This document shows, piece after piece, positions 16,156-25,561 of a stretch of DNA of 64,000 nucleotides. The notes beneath the pieces are model-generated. The model had not been told where the DNA came from. It searched no databases and saw only the letters and a program-made list of their open reading frames with translations. The stretch is from Marinilabiliales bacterium (lineage in GTDB: Bacteria > Bacteroidota > Bacteroidia > Bacteroidales > SZUA-534): NCBI GenBank assembly GCA_003512955.1, contig DOTG01000026.1:222032-286031 (forward strand), given 5' to 3'. A program made the translations under genes and the position numbers. The first letter of the stretch is position 1. Every line of letters begins with the position of its first letter.

Positions 16156-17928
16156 CTAATAAAGTTCAACATCATAGTCCATACGGGCTTGAATACCTTG
16201 CAGTTTTTGAACGTTTTTCAGTTTTTGGTAGAAATAATAATTCTCGCCCAATTCTTTTTCAAGGATGCTCATTTTAGCTTCTCCCGTCAACTGTTTAATT
16301 AGTTCTTCCACGGGATCGGGCTGTTCAGGAAGGTCGATGGTTTTATAATCGGTTAGGTTTGCCTTTTCTGCGGCAATAACTATGGCACGCTCCAAACCGC
16401 CAAACTCGTCAACCAATCCAATTTGTTTTGCATTGGCCCCGCTCCATACGCGTCCCTGGCCAATACTATCGACACCGGCTACAGCCATTTTTCGGCCATC
16501 GCCCACTTTCCCGATAAAAACGGAATAAAATTCTTCCACCTCGCCTTGAATAATTTCTTTTTCGGCCTCGGTCATAGGACGTGTAACATCGCCCAAATCG
16601 GCATATTGGTTGGTTTTGATACCATCGAAGGTGATGCCCAGTTTTTTATTCATCAGCTCCTGAGTATTTAAAAGCAACCCGAATACTCCAATGGAACCGG
16701 TCAAAGTAACCTCGTTGGCCACAATTACATCGGCAGGACAAGCAATATAATACCCGCCCGATGCAGCCAAATCGCCCATGGAAACAACCAATGGTTTAGC
16801 CTGTTTGGCCAACACCACTTCGCGCCAAATCACATCGGAAGCTAATCCGCTGCCTCCAGGAGAGTTTACGCGTAGCACGATGGCCTTAATGGTGCTGTCG
16901 CGGCGGGCTTTACGCAAAGCCTGGGCCAACGTTTCGGAGCCAATGGTTTGGTTGTCGCCTTTACCGGAATTGATTTCACCCGATGCATATATTACAGCAA
17001 TTTTATCCGACTGATGTTTGCGGTGTTTTTTTACATTTCCTACATCGGTGTATTTTGATAATTTAACCATCTCCAGTTTTTCAGGTTTCCCGGCATCGGT
17101 AAGGGTTACCAGTTCATCAATTACTTCGTCGCGGTATTTGGAACCATCAATAATTTTGTGATCCACGGCGGCTTGGGTATTGCGGATGGTATAAGCATCG
17201 GCCAACTGATTGATTTCAGCTGCGGTAAGGCCTCGCGATTTGGCAATATTGGCCACCATATAATCCCAAATAGATTGTACAAAGGTCATGGATTGTTCTT
17301 TGTTGGCTTCGCTCATTTTGTCGAGCATAAAAGGCTCAATGGCACTTTTGAATTTCCCATGACGGAAAATAACGGGCTCCACCCCTAATTTTTCAAGAGC
17401 CCCTTTAAAAAAGGTGACTTTAGAGCGGAGGCCTTTGAGTTCCATTGTTCCCACTGGGTTCATGTAGATTTTATCGGAAGCCGATGCCAGGTAATAGGCA
17501 CCTTGTGTCATGACTTCGGCATAGGTGTAAATAAATTTCCCGCTTTCTTTAAAATCGAGTAAGCCGTTTCTGATTTCGTCAATGGTGGCAATACCTGCTG
17601 GAATGTAACTCAATTCCATAAATATTCCTTTGATGTTTTCATCCTCTTTGGCTTTCTTCAAGTTTTTAAGAATATCATTTAAACCCAGGGCGGGATCTGC
17701 TTCAAAGGTAGCAAAGTTAAACCCTTCGAAAGGATTGTCTGAAGCCCGATCGACAATGCTCTGATCGAGTTTCATGTACAAAATGGTATTTGGTTCAATA
17801 CTTGCCTCGGATTGGTCGGAAGCTGAAACAATGGCACCAACAATACCAAAGAAAATCAAGGTACTGATAACCGTGTAAATAAGTATCCCTACCACGGTTG
17901 CTAAGGTGTACTTTAAAAAGCTCTTCAT
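16156..17928 (-). CDS. sppA: Signal peptide peptidase SppA, 67K type
   Basis: SppA is a membrane-bound serine peptidase that degrades cleaved signal peptides. The 590-residue protein has one N-terminal transmembrane helix (residues 7-30) and the tandem crotonase-like domains of the long 67K form. The second domain carries the nucleophile in VVSMGDLAASGGYYIACPAD, and the general-base lysine of the first domain lies in FRHGKFKSAIEPFMLDKMS. The GSIGVFG strand follows the active site. The length agrees with E. coli SppA (618). It is followed by its own terminator. Confidence 0.95.
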   Translation of the reverse strand: MKSFLKYTLATVVGILIYTVISTLIFFGIVGAIVSASDQSEASIEPNTILYMKLDQSIVDRASDNPFEGFNFATFEADPALGLNDILKNLKKAKEDENIKGIFMELSYIPAGIATIDEIRNGLLDFKESGKFIYTYAEVMTQGAYYLASASDKIYMNPVGTMELKGLRSKVTFFKGALEKLGVEPVIFRHGKFKSAIEPFMLDKMSEANKEQSMTFVQSIWDYMVANIAKSRGLTAAEINQLADAYTIRNTQAAVDHKIIDGSKYRDEVIDELVTLTDAGKPEKLEMVKLSKYTDVGNVKKHRKHQSDKIAVIYASGEINSGKGDNQTIGSETLAQALRKARRDSTIKAIVLRVNSPGGSGLASDVIWREVVLAKQAKPLVVSMGDLAASGGYYIACPADVIVANEVTLTGSIGVFGLLLNTQELMNKKLGITFDGIKTNQYADLGDVTRPMTEAEKEIIQGEVEEFYSVFIGKVGDGRKMAVAGVDSIGQGRVWSGANAKQIGLVDEFGGLERAIVIAAEKANLTDYKTIDLPEQPDPVEELIKQLTGEAKMSILEKELGENYYFYQKLKNVQKLQGIQARMDYDVELY

Positions 17929-18041
17929 AAATTTAAAAGTTTAGTTCAATAATTCTAATCAATGTCAGCGTTTTGACGCCAAGTGTTACAATTGGTTACA
18001 GGATAAGAAGTACTTTAAGTGTTGAAAATTCAACGTTTATA

Positions 18042-18668
18042 TTATCTGCGGAACTGGTAGGCATTGGAAAACTCGCGTCCCACGTAAACGCCAATACATC
18101 CTCGCTGGGGTTTGTCGGTTTTTTCTACAAATACTTTAATAGAAATCATTTGGGTCTTACCCGGGGTAGCCGTCCAAAAAGTGGATTCCGCATCCCGGCT
18201 GTTATATACCAATTCTTCTGTCGTATTGGTTTCGCGGCTCCAGATGGTATCATTTACCATTACTTCACCAATAGGGATACGTTCACCTTCGGTATTGTAA
18301 AGGTAAAATCCATTGGGGTCCTTTTTATAAGCCGTCACCTTTTTTTGTTGGATATTTTGAACCACGCGGTTGAACTTTTTGCGGGGGACAATGATTTCAT
18401 AATCAATTTTCCCCAGTTTTTGTTCGCCCACCACAAAAATCCGGTAATTCTGTTTTGAATAGAGTACAATATTCAAGGTAGTGGAATCGCCATTCCCTAA
18501 TTCAATAAATAGCGATTGCCCCCGGTAATCATAGTCCTCGCGGATTTCTTTGTCGGCCAGTTTCTTTTTGGCACATTTCTGGGCTTGGCCTGAAAATGAA
18601 ACGGCCACCAATAAAAGGATGATGCTGGTTGAGATTGTTATTTTATGAAATATATTGAATCGTAGCAT
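18042..18668 (-). CDS. Secreted protein of unknown function
   Basis: About 208 residues from ATG 18668; a longer frame from GTG 18680 overlaps the spacer to the upstream gene. A signal peptide (ending near SFSGQAQ) is followed by a KCAKKKLADKEIREDYDYRGQSL segment and beta-rich strands. The C-terminal segment WTATPGKTQMISIKVFVEKTDKPQRGCIGVYVG resembles FFCAKTQVYYLAISFAEARPGCAAAIV of the secreted protein at 39-524, so the two may belong to one uncharacterised family. It is two bases downstream of the lipoprotein gene 18683-19528, with which it probably forms an operon. Confidence 0.75.
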   Translation of the reverse strand: MLRFNIFHKITISTSIILLLVAVSFSGQAQKCAKKKLADKEIREDYDYRGQSLFIELGNGDSTTLNIVLYSKQNYRIFVVGEQKLGKIDYEIIVPRKKFNRVVQNIQQKKVTAYKKDPNGFYLYNTEGERIPIGEVMVNDTIWSRETNTTEELVYNSRDAESTFWTATPGKTQMISIKVFVEKTDKPQRGCIGVYVGREFSNAYQFRR

Positions 18669-18682
18669 AATGCGTAACACAA

Positions 18683-19528
18683 TTAATGAATGATGGATTC
18701 GCGGATTTCAATAACCTTATTTGAAATTGCCACAAATTGTTCTTTAGTGATTACGGTATTTTCGTCGTTATAATATAATTGATCATATACCTCCTGGAGT
18801 TCTTCCAATTGAGTAACAACTTCAAGAATTTGATTGTTCTCAGAATATTTTCTCAGAAACTGCAAAAGATTATCGAGCAACACCTGTTGATCGGCAATGC
18901 GTTCAATCAATGGGCTGGTTTGTTGGTATTCCCCCACCGATTGGATACTCAGATGCAGACTTTCAATCCACCCGCCGGCCACGATGAACCCAAGAATATC
19001 TGCCAGACCCTGATCTTCAAGGAAAAGCGTGGCTTCATCGTACGAATCGGTAGTAATATCAATCAGGGAATCCACATTTGTCAGGTTTTGATCAATCCGC
19101 CCGGCAATCTGTTCACCATATCCTTCGTGCAACCCTAAGTCTGACGAAAGAGATTTGGCAGCATCAAAAAAAGTCAATGTTTGTTGGAAATCACCAAACA
19201 CGGTACTGTAAGCCAGATCGGCTGAGTAAATGCCTAGGTTTAGCGATTTATCTTTGCGGCTTAAATAGGTGGATTGTTTGGAGGCATCGTGCATGGATTC
19301 TTTTACAAATCCGGCCCCATTTTGTTCCAAATAAAGAAATAGTTCCATTGGCGATGGAATCTTATAACTTGTTTCATCCATTTGATAAATCAGGTAATCA
19401 CCATTGCTTTCGTCCTCAACCAGTGGGGCTGCTTTTTTTGTGTCGAAAGTGCATGAAATAACTATTGCAGAAACAAATAGGGTATTTAGAAGAAACAGGT
19501 AAAAATGGTTCCCAATTTTCATGCTCAT
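18683..19528 (-). CDS. Lipoprotein of unknown function
   Basis: A 281-residue protein with a type II signal peptide: MSMKIGNHFYLFLLNTLFVSAIVISC ends in a lipobox cysteine near residue 26. The mature chain is acidic and helical, with many Leu/Ile heptads (for example LLDNLLQFLRKYSENNQILEVVTQLEELQEVYDQL near 225-260), and contains GIYSADLAYSTVFGDFQQTLTFFDAAKSLSSDLG. I recall this kind of sequence as a conserved Bacteroidota hypothetical, without a known role. Its gene runs straight into 18042-18668. Confidence 0.78.
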   Translation of the reverse strand: MSMKIGNHFYLFLLNTLFVSAIVISCTFDTKKAAPLVEDESNGDYLIYQMDETSYKIPSPMELFLYLEQNGAGFVKESMHDASKQSTYLSRKDKSLNLGIYSADLAYSTVFGDFQQTLTFFDAAKSLSSDLGLHEGYGEQIAGRIDQNLTNVDSLIDITTDSYDEATLFLEDQGLADILGFIVAGGWIESLHLSIQSVGEYQQTSPLIERIADQQVLLDNLLQFLRKYSENNQILEVVTQLEELQEVYDQLYYNDENTVITKEQFVAISNKVIEIRESIIH

Positions 19529-19639
19529 TCACAAAATCAGTTTTAACTTGTAATATTCAGATGATGCAACATGCAGATAGCAAATTTATAATAATTTTCA
19601 CCCCAATCAAATCTGTATGCGTATTACCAAACAAATCAT

Positions 19640-20434
19640 CTACTTATCATTTTTAAGGCCGAATCTATTTTTTACCTTCTCCACCTGCTCAGCCGTTACT
19701 TGTTTCAGTTCAAAGGTGCGGCCATCGAACACTCCATATGAAAAATGGTACAACCAATCGCCCAGATTGATGAACCGGCTCTCGCCAAGCGGCAAATCAA
19801 GCATCAGGTGCCGGTGGCCAAAAACCATATAATCAAAATAGGATTTTGAAAGCACCTTTTTCGCATGAAGGTAAATCAATTCCTTTTCCTCACCGTTAAA
19901 TCCCTCAGCTTGAATACCTTTAGCATCGCGGCTCGAATTAGACCACGAATGGGCAAGCCATAACGAAAAGTTGGGATGCAAACGGCTAAAAAGCCATTGT
20001 AAAGTTTTGCTGGTAAAAATGCGCTTCAATAACTTATAATTTAAATCCCCCGGGCCCAGCCCATCGCCATGAGCAATATAAAATTTCTTTCCTTTTAATT
20101 CTTGCGTAATAGGTTCCCGGTGAACAACGACTCCTGTTTCTTTAGGAAGGTAATCGAATACCCAGACATCGTGGTTGCCTGTAAAAAAATGGATGGGAAT
20201 GCCGGCATCGGTCAATTCGGCTAATTTACCTAAGGTACGCACAAATCCACGGGGGACAACTTTCCGGTATTCGTACCAAAAATCGAAAATATCGCCGACC
20301 AGGTAAATGGCCTCGGCATGAGGTTTAATTTCGTCGAGCCACTGTACAAACAGATGTTCACGCCACCGGGCAGTTTCCAGCGATGGATGCCCCAAATGAA
20401 CATCGGAGACAAAAAAGATTTTCTTTTCTTGCAC
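19640..20434 (-). CDS. lpxH: UDP-2,3-diacylglucosamine diphosphatase
   Basis: LpxH cleaves UDP-2,3-diacylglucosamine to lipid X in lipid A synthesis. The 264-residue protein has the metallophosphoesterase signature in order: VSDVHLGHP (Asp and His metal ligands), YLVGDIFDFWYEY (GD-x-x-D), FTGNHDVW, AHGDGLGPGD, and the C-terminal VFGHRHL. The length is close to other LpxH proteins. It starts three bases after the stop of the TlpA-like lipoprotein, so the two are translationally linked. lpxK at 4964-6019 is another step in the same pathway but is not adjacent. Confidence 0.93.
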   Translation of the reverse strand: MQEKKIFFVSDVHLGHPSLETARWREHLFVQWLDEIKPHAEAIYLVGDIFDFWYEYRKVVPRGFVRTLGKLAELTDAGIPIHFFTGNHDVWVFDYLPKETGVVVHREPITQELKGKKFYIAHGDGLGPGDLNYKLLKRIFTSKTLQWLFSRLHPNFSLWLAHSWSNSSRDAKGIQAEGFNGEEKELIYLHAKKVLSKSYFDYMVFGHRHLMLDLPLGESRFINLGDWLYHFSYGVFDGRTFELKQVTAEQVEKVKNRFGLKNDK

Positions 20435-20437
20435 AGC

Positions 20438-21625
20438 TTAAGGATTTACTTGTGGGACAACAGCTATGGGTTTCAATACCTCATTCAACAATAAATTCAA
20501 TGCTTCACCATACAGGTCGCGGGCAATAATCCTACCATCAGGGTCGATTAAAAAATTCGACGGAATGGAAGTAACCCCATACATCCGGGCTACCTTACTT
20601 TCCATATAATTCAGTTCGCTTACCTGATACCTCCAATACAACTTGTCTTCGCGCAGGGTATTCCGCCAATCGGTGATGTTCCGTTCTATGGCCACCTGAA
20701 AAATATCGAACCCGCGCGGACGGAACATCCGGTAGGTATTTCTCAAATCGGCATTATGCAGGCGGCATGGCCGGCACCAGGTCCCCCAAAAGTCGATCAA
20801 CACGTATTTGCCCTTCAGTGTAGAAAGTTTCAGCGTATCGCCCCAGGGATTGGGCAATTGAATGTCTGGCGCCATGGCCCCAATCATATTTTGGATGGTA
20901 TCTTTGGCTTGTTGAGCCAATTGTAGTTTCCCCCGCTTTACATAGGCATGGAGCATGTTCGACATGGGAATGGTGTCGTATTTGGCCGATAATGCAGTAT
21001 CTACCCGTTCAAAGTAGGATAAGTCGTTAGACAATGTGAATAAATTGCGGTTGTATCCCAGCTTTTGCGACAATGCAATGTAAGCCGCGATGGAACCGGG
21101 GTTGTTTTCGATAAAAGACTGCAAAAAAGCTTTTTCGTCGGCATACACCGAATCGCTAACCGTTGAAATAAGGCCTATTAAATCATCCAATTGGGGATGA
21201 TTCTGGTTTTTCATATAAAACCGCTGCAAGGTATCTAAAATGTGCACAGCCCTAAAATGCCTTTTGATGATGAGGCTCACCTGCTCCGATTCCACAGAAC
21301 CAGAGACGGAATAGGTTTCCACCAACGAATCGGCTAAGCCTTTAACCACCAATTGTTCATTGGGACAAACAACCAAACGGATGTATTCCTTATCGCTGAA
21401 AAAGAAGATATAATCTTTGGGATGCTGAGTTATTTGCGACATCTGAAATTTTCCGTTATCGTCGAGCAACAGCGAGTCGGGTTTCAAACCGGGTTGGGTC
21501 ATGTCGATGTATTTGATGTACTTTCCGGCACCACCACCAAAGGCGGCATCAATTTGAAATTTGGGCTGTTCTGTTTGGCACGAGGCAAGAATCAATAATC
21601 CAAATACTATGTGTTTCATTCTCAT
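20438..21625 (-). CDS. TlpA-like thioredoxin lipoprotein with DUF4369 domain
   Basis: A 395-residue lipoprotein: residues 1-16 end in the lipobox LASC. The N-terminal DUF4369-like region (KYIKYIDMTQPGLKPDSLLLDDNGKF) is followed by a helical middle and a C-terminal thioredoxin-fold domain with FWGTWCRPCRLHNADLRNTY, whose CxxC is a periplasmic disulfide reductant. The later VTSIPSNFLIDPDGRIIARDL carries the cis-proline loop. Such proteins supply reducing power for cytochrome maturation or other extracytoplasmic thiols; the exact target is unknown. A TATATTTG box (21671-21664) lies about 40 bases upstream. Confidence 0.9.
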   Translation of the reverse strand: MRMKHIVFGLLILASCQTEQPKFQIDAAFGGGAGKYIKYIDMTQPGLKPDSLLLDDNGKFQMSQITQHPKDYIFFFSDKEYIRLVVCPNEQLVVKGLADSLVETYSVSGSVESEQVSLIIKRHFRAVHILDTLQRFYMKNQNHPQLDDLIGLISTVSDSVYADEKAFLQSFIENNPGSIAAYIALSQKLGYNRNLFTLSNDLSYFERVDTALSAKYDTIPMSNMLHAYVKRGKLQLAQQAKDTIQNMIGAMAPDIQLPNPWGDTLKLSTLKGKYVLIDFWGTWCRPCRLHNADLRNTYRMFRPRGFDIFQVAIERNITDWRNTLREDKLYWRYQVSELNYMESKVARMYGVTSIPSNFLIDPDGRIIARDLYGEALNLLLNEVLKPIAVVPQVNP

Positions 21626-21871
21626 AATTTTTTTGCTATAAATTCATTCAAATGAATTATCCGCAAATATACATTTAATGTCGTTTAGTTAAGAAAAGAA
21701 ATAAAGATTCCTCCCCATCCCCAAAGGAGGAGAAATGAAATCCATGCCACATGGAGAACACATTTGTAATTGATTGCCTAAAACCCCATCCGTGAGAATT
21801 TATGAAACCGGGACATCAGAAATTAAAGAAGTAAGAATCTGTAACATTTTTATATTTTTGCAACGTAAAAA

Positions 21872-22825
21872 ATGACGGTTTTGAAGATTTGGGAAGATAT
21901 ATCAGGGTTTGATGCCATCCGTCCGGTGGTAACCATTGGTTCGTTCGATGGGGTGCACCTCGGCCATCAACAAGTGATTAAACAACTGAACCAATTGGCT
22001 TCCGAAGTGAATGGCGAAAGTGTGATTTTTACTTTTTCGCCCCATCCGTCGCATGTGCTGGCCCCCCATAAAAAAGTGGTGCTGCTTACCACCATTGAAG
22101 AAAAAATAAGCTTATTCCAAAAAGCTGATATAAAGCACTTGGTACTGTATCCCTTTAGCAAAGAATTGGCACAGTTAAGTTACCGGGAATTTGTATCTCA
22201 GATTCTGGTAGATAAGCTGAACCTTCATACCCTTTTGGTGGGTTATGATCATTCTTTTGGGAAAAACCGGGAGGGAAATTTTGAACAGTTAAGCTCTTTA
22301 GCTCCGGAACTTGGATTCCGACTGGTGCGGCAAGATGAGGTTACCTCGGAAGGTGCAACCATCAGTTCCACACTTATCCGGAATTTGCTGGCCAACGGAA
22401 AACTGCTGGATGCTTCAAAATTGCTGGGGTATCCGTATCTGCTTTCAGGAACCGTGGTTCATGGCCAGCAATTGGGCAACAAATTAGGATTCCCGACAGC
22501 CAACTTGTTGGCCCCCGACAACAAACTAGTCCCAGGCAACGGGGTGTATGCCGTTTTGGTCGAATACAATGGAACAAGGTACCAGGGGATGATGAACATT
22601 GGACTGCGTCCCACCATAGACGATACCACCCATGTTCCTGTGATTGAAGCCCACCTCTTTGATTTTGGAGGTTCGCTTTACGGGAAATTCATCAAAATAC
22701 ACATCATCCGCAAACTCCGCGACGAATACAAATTTGAAACCGTGGATGCTTTGCGGGTACAATTAAAAAAGGACAAGGCCTTTGCATTAGAAACACTCGC
22801 CAAGGAATGTCCTTTAGATAAGTAA
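21872..22825 (+). CDS. ribF: Bifunctional riboflavin kinase/FAD synthetase
   Basis: RibF phosphorylates riboflavin to FMN and adenylylates FMN to FAD. The N-terminal nucleotidyltransferase domain (residues 15-180) has TIGSFDGVHLGHQ, VGYDHSFGKNREGN and the ISSTLIRN motif. The C-terminal kinase domain (about 185-310) has GTVVHGQQLGNKLGFPTANLL and the catalytic TIDD segment GLRPTIDDTT. The length, 317 residues, is normal. A TATTTTTG box (21853-21860) ends 11 bases before the ATG, so the leader is very short. Together with ribD in this window it serves flavin supply, but they are unlinked. Confidence 0.96.
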   Translation: MTVLKIWEDISGFDAIRPVVTIGSFDGVHLGHQQVIKQLNQLASEVNGESVIFTFSPHPSHVLAPHKKVVLLTTIEEKISLFQKADIKHLVLYPFSKELAQLSYREFVSQILVDKLNLHTLLVGYDHSFGKNREGNFEQLSSLAPELGFRLVRQDEVTSEGATISSTLIRNLLANGKLLDASKLLGYPYLLSGTVVHGQQLGNKLGFPTANLLAPDNKLVPGNGVYAVLVEYNGTRYQGMMNIGLRPTIDDTTHVPVIEAHLFDFGGSLYGKFIKIHIIRKLRDEYKFETVDALRVQLKKDKAFALETLAKECPLDK

Positions 22826-23043
22826 AAGCTGAAACCCTAAGCACATTCAAAATATATCTTTTCCCGATTTTTCGAATTACCTTCAAAAACGGAATTGACC
22901 GATTCTGTGGCCATTTGTTATTGGCAGACAAACCGATTGTTATAAACTTTTTAGCAAATGAAATTTGAAAAACTGTAACAAGCTTTTTGTCGCATCGTCT
23001 TTAAAATTGTAAATTAAAAATTAACAACTAAAAAATACACCGT

Positions 23044-23739
23044 ATGAAAACCCTTAAATTTTTAGCAGCGTTTGTTTTTGCAGGTTTTTTAGCCACTACC
23101 TTAATGGGTCAGGAAAAATCTGAAGTCCGCCAGGTATCCGGGTTTACCGGAATTGATGTCAGCGAGGGCATTAGAGTAGAATTAACCCTGGGTTCTAAGG
23201 AATTTGTGGAGGTAACTGCCGATGCAGAATACATTGACCAAGTTGTGACCGAGCTGGAAGGTACTCATTTAATGATATACCTAAAAGGAAACAACTGGAA
23301 CGGAAATAAAAGGAAAATTCTGGTAAAAGTAACCGCTACCAAAATAAATGATGCTGAAGCCAGCAGTGGTTCGTCGATAACTTCACAAAATCAGATTGCC
23401 TCAGACGAATTGAAACTTTCGTCGAGTAGCGGGGCCAGTTTAAAGATAGACCTCAAGGCAACAAAGGTTTCTTGTGATGTAAGCAGCGGCGCCAGTGCCA
23501 AACTTTCTGGAACAGTTGGCTATTTTAGTGGCGATGCCAGCAGTGGTGCCAGCATTGAAGGTTTTGACCTGAAAGCTGCCAAAGTTAAAGCCGATGCTTC
23601 AAGCGGAGCAAGCATTCAAATTAGTGCCGACGAAGAGCTGAATGCCGAAGCCAGTTCGGGTGCATCAGTCAAATACATGGGAAGTCCAAAGATGGTGGAC
23701 ATTGAAAAATCATCGGGCGGAAGTGTGAAAAAGGAATAA
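23044..23739 (+). CDS. Secreted GIN-domain (DUF2807) protein with SSGAS repeats
   Basis: A 231-residue exported protein. Residues 1-22 are a signal peptide ending at LMGQ. The DUF2807 domain begins RQVSGFTGIDVSEGIRVELTLGSKEFVEVTADAEY. From about residue 113 to 225 it carries at least seven repeats built on SSG-A-S (ASSGSSIT, SSSSGASLK, VSSGASAKL, ASSGASIEG, ASSGASIQI, ASSGASVKY, SSGGSVKK) spaced at about 16-18 residues, the rung length of a beta-solenoid. The role is unknown. It has a strong terminator downstream. The paralogue at 4234-4962 has the same domain with few such repeats. Confidence 0.88.
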   Translation: MKTLKFLAAFVFAGFLATTLMGQEKSEVRQVSGFTGIDVSEGIRVELTLGSKEFVEVTADAEYIDQVVTELEGTHLMIYLKGNNWNGNKRKILVKVTATKINDAEASSGSSITSQNQIASDELKLSSSSGASLKIDLKATKVSCDVSSGASAKLSGTVGYFSGDASSGASIEGFDLKAAKVKADASSGASIQISADEELNAEASSGASVKYMGSPKMVDIEKSSGGSVKKE

Positions 23740-23763
23740 CATTAAAAAACCTCTTAAAACCAT

Positions 23764-23804
23764 AACAACAAAACCCTGGAGAAATTCTTCAGGGTTTTGT
23801 TGTT
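23764..23804. terminator. Bidirectional terminator
   Basis: A perfect 15-bp stem (AACAACAAAACCCTG at 23764-23778 and its complement at 23790-23804) with an 11-base loop, lying between the convergent GIN-domain and DUF2461 genes. Confidence 0.9.
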
Positions 23805-23835
23805 TTATATGGGAAAGCACTTAATGAAAAAGTTT

Positions 23836-24519
23836 TTAAACCAACCCGGCATCTTCAAAGATTGTATTAATCAACCGGTTTAGGGGATACATCGCCCGGT
23901 GAATAGCTACCAGCTTTGGCAATAACTCAACCCCTGTGATATCAGCCTTTGTTAATTCAGTAAGCACAATGTAATGCTTGTGTTTTAACAAATCAATGTG
24001 TTCAAAGTCTTTCGGAAACCCTTTGGGAGCGGTTTTCAGTTTATCTTCTTCCCATAAACCGTTGAAATATTTTTTAAATTCCGGCTGGTTAAAAATGTCC
24101 AGCAACTCTTCGGGAACCTGAAAAAACTCGTTCCGCATCGCCTTTAAAAAAGGGGGATCGGTCATATAGATTCCGCCACCTGCAATAGATTTTCCGGTGG
24201 GTTCTACATGGATGTAAAAGCTTGCAAGTTTGCTGCTTTTACCACCAGGGGCAACGTTGGCAGCCATGCTTATTTTGTAGGGGGTTTTATCGTTGCTGAA
24301 CCTTACATCGCGGAAAATACGGTACACACAATCTTTGGCCGAAATACCAGCCAATTTGGGATCGGTAGCTACCAATTGAGGAATCAGTTCCTCAATAAAA
24401 TCTTTAAAATCTTTGCTGGCTGCTTGGTACCAGGTTCTGTTTTTATCGAACCACAACTTGTTGTTGTTACTCGCAAGTTCCGTTAAAAACGGGATGACGT
24501 TTTTTGTTAACATGGGCAT
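23836..24519 (-). CDS. DUF2461 (TIGR02453) family protein
   Basis: A 227-residue cytoplasmic protein of the DUF2461 family. It has the family hallmarks: a start with FLTELASNNNKLWFDKNRTWYQAASKDFKDFIEELI, then VYRIFRDVRFSNDKTPYKISMAANVAPGGK, then FYIHVEPTGKSIAGGGIYMTDPPFLKAMRNEF. No biochemical function has been assigned to this family that I can cite. The length is typical. It is transcribed alone, with its 3' end at the bidirectional terminator. Confidence 0.9.
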   Translation of the reverse strand: MPMLTKNVIPFLTELASNNNKLWFDKNRTWYQAASKDFKDFIEELIPQLVATDPKLAGISAKDCVYRIFRDVRFSNDKTPYKISMAANVAPGGKSSKLASFYIHVEPTGKSIAGGGIYMTDPPFLKAMRNEFFQVPEELLDIFNQPEFKKYFNGLWEEDKLKTAPKGFPKDFEHIDLLKHKHYIVLTELTKADITGVELLPKLVAIHRAMYPLNRLINTIFEDAGLV

Positions 24520-24653
24520 TCAAATTTTTATTTCCGTTCAAAGTAACTATTTATTTTTTATTGTACCTGGTTTTTCGTAATTGGAAAAATCGAAAACGGA
24601 CTCTCAGCCATCTTAATTTTTATCATTAGTTTTGAATACAATTCAAAGGTTTG

Positions 24654-25325
24654 ATGGAAGAGATACAAAAATATACAATTATTGTTGCCGGTGGAAGTGG
24701 CAAACGGATGGGGACCGAACTGCCGAAGCAATTTATTGAGATACATGGAAAACCCATTCTGATGCACACCCTGGAGCGGTTTTTTGAGTTCGATAACCTC
24801 ATGAAACTAATTATTGTGCTGCCCGAAAGTCAGCATTTCTACTGGTCCGGATTGATCAAAAAACATCAGTGCACCATTCCACATCAGTTAACCGTGGGTG
24901 GTGTTGAACGTTTTCATTCGGTAAAAAACGGTTTGCAACTCGTTGATGGTTCCGGATTGGTAGCCATTCACGATGGTGTTCGTCCTCTGGTTAGCCTTGA
25001 AACCATACAGCATTGTTTTGAAGCGGCGGCTCTTTATGCCTCGGCCATTCCTGTGGTCCCGGTAACTGAATCGGTCCGGTGGGACGATAAAACCTCAAAC
25101 CACGCGATAGATCGCGGCAAATTGTTTTTGGTACAAACGCCACAGGTTTTTAGCATCAAACTGTTGAAAGAAGCCTATCAGCAGCCTTTTGATGCCACTT
25201 ATACTGACGATGCCGGTGTGGCGGAAAAATTGGGAACGGAAATCCATCTGGTGGAGGGCAATCCGGAAAACATCAAAATTACCCGCCCCATGGATTTGTT
25301 GGTTGCCGAGGCTTTGTTAATTTAA
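24654..25325 (+). CDS. ispD: 2-C-methyl-D-erythritol 4-phosphate cytidylyltransferase
   Basis: IspD transfers CMP to methylerythritol phosphate in the non-mevalonate isoprenoid pathway. The 223-residue protein has the nucleotide-binding loop VAGGSGKRMGTELPKQFI, the substrate-binding AIHDGVRPLVS segment, and TDDAGVAEKLG near the end. I chose the ATG at 24654; the frame also has a TTG one codon earlier. A TAGTTTTG box (24627-24634) lies 19 bases upstream. The C-terminal NIKITRPMDLLVAEALL is the usual end of the family. Confidence 0.96.
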   Translation: MEEIQKYTIIVAGGSGKRMGTELPKQFIEIHGKPILMHTLERFFEFDNLMKLIIVLPESQHFYWSGLIKKHQCTIPHQLTVGGVERFHSVKNGLQLVDGSGLVAIHDGVRPLVSLETIQHCFEAAALYASAIPVVPVTESVRWDDKTSNHAIDRGKLFLVQTPQVFSIKLLKEAYQQPFDATYTDDAGVAEKLGTEIHLVEGNPENIKITRPMDLLVAEALLI

Positions 25326-25330
25326 TGGCT

Positions 25331-25533
25331 AACTGGCTCATTATCTTGTGTCTAGTATCTCTATCTCTCAATCTCATATCTTGATACTTACCACTTGATA
25401 TCTTATTTCCGCAAGTCACGGGGTGACTAATTGAATAACAATTGTTTGCCTTCTTTGTGTCAAATTGAGTCACCCCGTGACTTTCAACGGTTTACCAGAT
25501 GACCTGCGGATTTTAGGTGATACTAAAATATTC
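25331..25533. repeat. Intergenic repeat family B, copy 1, split by a MITE
   Basis: The AT-rich sequence around ATTATCTTGTGTCT and ATCTTGATACT runs to 25400 and resumes at 25518 with TGATACTAAAATATT. Related copies lie at 48369-48440 and 60847-60890. The 48-kb copy is uninterrupted and reads TTTGATACTAAAATATT where this copy carries the 117-bp element. Confidence 0.65.
25401..25517. mobile_element. 117-bp MITE copy 2
   Basis: Nearly identical to the element at 14649-14765, in the same orientation, beginning TCTTATTTCCGC and ending GCGGATTTTAGG. It is flanked by the 5-bp duplication TGATA (25396-25400 and 25518-25522). It contains no gene; the short frame beginning MTQFDTKK inside it is the same one that now starts the chimeric MNT reading frame. 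Confidence 0.9.
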
Positions 25534-25561
25534 TTTCTGCTAACAAAACAATATTAATTGT

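Noticed and set aside
25279..25473. 64-codon frame MTQFDTKK... near ispD
   Set aside because: It lies within the MITE and its flank; its first 24 residues are the same element-derived ones as in the MNT chimera.
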